Shown: one piece after another, positions 39,944 through 40,455 of the stretch
Layout of the letters: each line of letters opens with the position of its first letter
How positions within the stretch are numbered: the first letter of the stretch is position 1
Assembly (NCBI GenBank): GCA_002737275.1
Contig: NSIG01000014.1
Span: forward strand, 45,356 to 85,810
Origin: Opitutia bacterium
GTDB lineage: Bacteria; Verrucomicrobiota; Verrucomicrobiia; Opitutales; Opitutaceae
Direction: 5' to 3'
DNA: 40,455 bases
The notes under the pieces: generated by a model
The model's input: the letters and a program-made list of their open reading frames with translations, nothing else
Databases searched by the model: none
Told to the model about the DNA's origin: nothing
Program-made: the position numbers and the translations under genes

Positions 39944-40455
39944 CTACTTCGCCGTCCCGATGTTAAAGAAAATCCGCACGTTCTTCGTCTGCCGCCCGGC
40001 GGCGATGATATCCAGTCGCCCGTCGCCATCGAGGTCCGCCAGTTTCAAATCCTCCACCGCGACTTCGGTCCCGCCGATCTCAAACCTCTGCGCGCCCACC
40101 CCCGCCGCGTCGCCCGGCACATAGAGCCGAATCCCCGGCGCCCCACGCGGATTCATGGCCCGCCAGCCCGCCACGATCTGCGGTGAGCCGAGCCCGAGCA
40201 CATCGCCCAACGCCAAGGCGTGACCGTCTTTCAGCGTCTCGTCGAGCACCCGCCGCGTCCACTTGCCGCCCGGGGCCCCGGGTTCGAGATAGAGAGCCAC
40301 GGTGATCCCGTGCATCGGCTCGATCGTCGCGAGGAATCGCCGGGTTCCACCCAGCCGCCCTTCGCGGATTTCCCCCGCCGGCTGGTCGGTTAACTGCCGG
40401 TTTTTCCACCCGCTGGCCGTCCGGCCAAAATACCAGATCCCTTCTTTGCCCGCCG
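39944..40455 (-). CDS. FG-GAP/VCBS-repeat-type protein, C-terminal part
   Basis: This frame runs off the right edge, leaving the last 170 residues. It begins AGKEGIWYFGRTASGWKNRQ and includes GHALALGDVLGLGSPQIVAG, NPRGAPGIRLYVPGD and the closing repeat LKLADLDGDGRLDIIAAGRQ followed by VRIFFNIGTAK. DxDGDGxxD-type loops bind calcium in beta-propeller VCBS/FG-GAP proteins, which are usually secreted. The function of this protein is unknown. It is convergent with the oxidoreductase and ends in TAG at 39944-39946. Confidence 0.75.
   Translation of the reverse strand, partial: AGKEGIWYFGRTASGWKNRQLTDQPAGEIREGRLGGTRRFLATIEPMHGITVALYLEPGAPGGKWTRRVLDETLKDGHALALGDVLGLGSPQIVAGWRAMNPRGAPGIRLYVPGDAAGVGAQRFEIGGTEVAVEDLKLADLDGDGRLDIIAAGRQTKNVRIFFNIGTAK

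Noticed and set aside
1-40455. Global reassignment of TAG to a sense codon
   Set aside because: Several intact genes end naturally at TAG (gmk, crtB, the EEP gene, the PHP gene, the VCBS-type gene), so TAG is a normal stop here.

Overview
The window looks like chromosome from a high-GC member of the Verrucomicrobiota, probably an Opitutaceae-like bacterium. This is inferred from gene content: a large TonB-dependent receptor with a CarboxypepD_reg-like N-terminus, a PEP-CTERM gene remnant, Tat-signalled Gfo/Idh/MocA and TIM-barrel sugar proteins, a sialate O-acetylesterase, an S23-type four-helix-bundle gene, and many short palindromic repeats between genes. No rRNA, tRNA or CRISPR array was seen.

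Layout. 1-560: start of a purple-acid-phosphatase-like gene with an in-frame amber codon. 1.2-5.6 kb: recA, a Sel1-repeat protein, a PHP-family histidinol-phosphatase and rlmN, which carries a 75-bp palindromic insertion in frame. 5.7-9.7 kb, minus strand: an AlkD-like protein, DAHP synthase, a TolB-like/TPR-like protein and a rhombosortase-like rhomboid protease. 10-12.5 kb: a methyltransferase, a toxin-antitoxin pair whose ParE toxin is broken, and a lytic transglycosylase with a 7-bp tandem repeat. 12.7-16.5 kb: miaB, a four-helix-bundle gene, a membrane protein, gmk, and a second toxin-antitoxin pair whose PIN toxin is frameshifted. 16.5-20.1 kb: molybdenum cofactor genes (moaA divergent from moeA-moaC-moaD-moaE). 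20.1-25.2 kb: a broken small membrane gene, gnd, an IS3-type remnant, the acetylesterase and a secreted endonuclease/phosphatase-fold protein.

25.2-31.7 kb is the most notable region: a complete retinal-based phototrophy cassette in the order proteorhodopsin-crtE-crtI-crtB-crtY-blh. It is visibly more AT-rich than its surroundings, especially in the rhodopsin gene and its leader. The rhodopsin has the D-T-E proton-pump residues, the Schiff-base lysine, a green-tuning leucine, and a phenylalanine where carotenoid-antenna rhodopsins have glycine. The enzymes make GGPP, phytoene, lycopene, beta-carotene and then retinal, so the locus supplies its own chromophore. A hairpin followed by a T-run lies between the rhodopsin and crtE and could keep the enzymes below the opsin level.

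32-40.4 kb: a secreted PHP-domain protein, an internally deleted PEP-CTERM pseudogene and a TonB-dependent receptor on the minus strand, then a Tat-exported TIM-barrel protein and a Gfo/Idh/MocA oxidoreductase, and the tail of an FG-GAP/VCBS-type protein at the right edge. This resembles a carbohydrate uptake and processing neighbourhood.

Two themes run through the window. Short palindromic repeats sit between genes, act as probable terminators, and in one case lie inside rlmN. Several genes are single-lesion pseudogenes, including both toxins, each of which sits beside an intact antitoxin.
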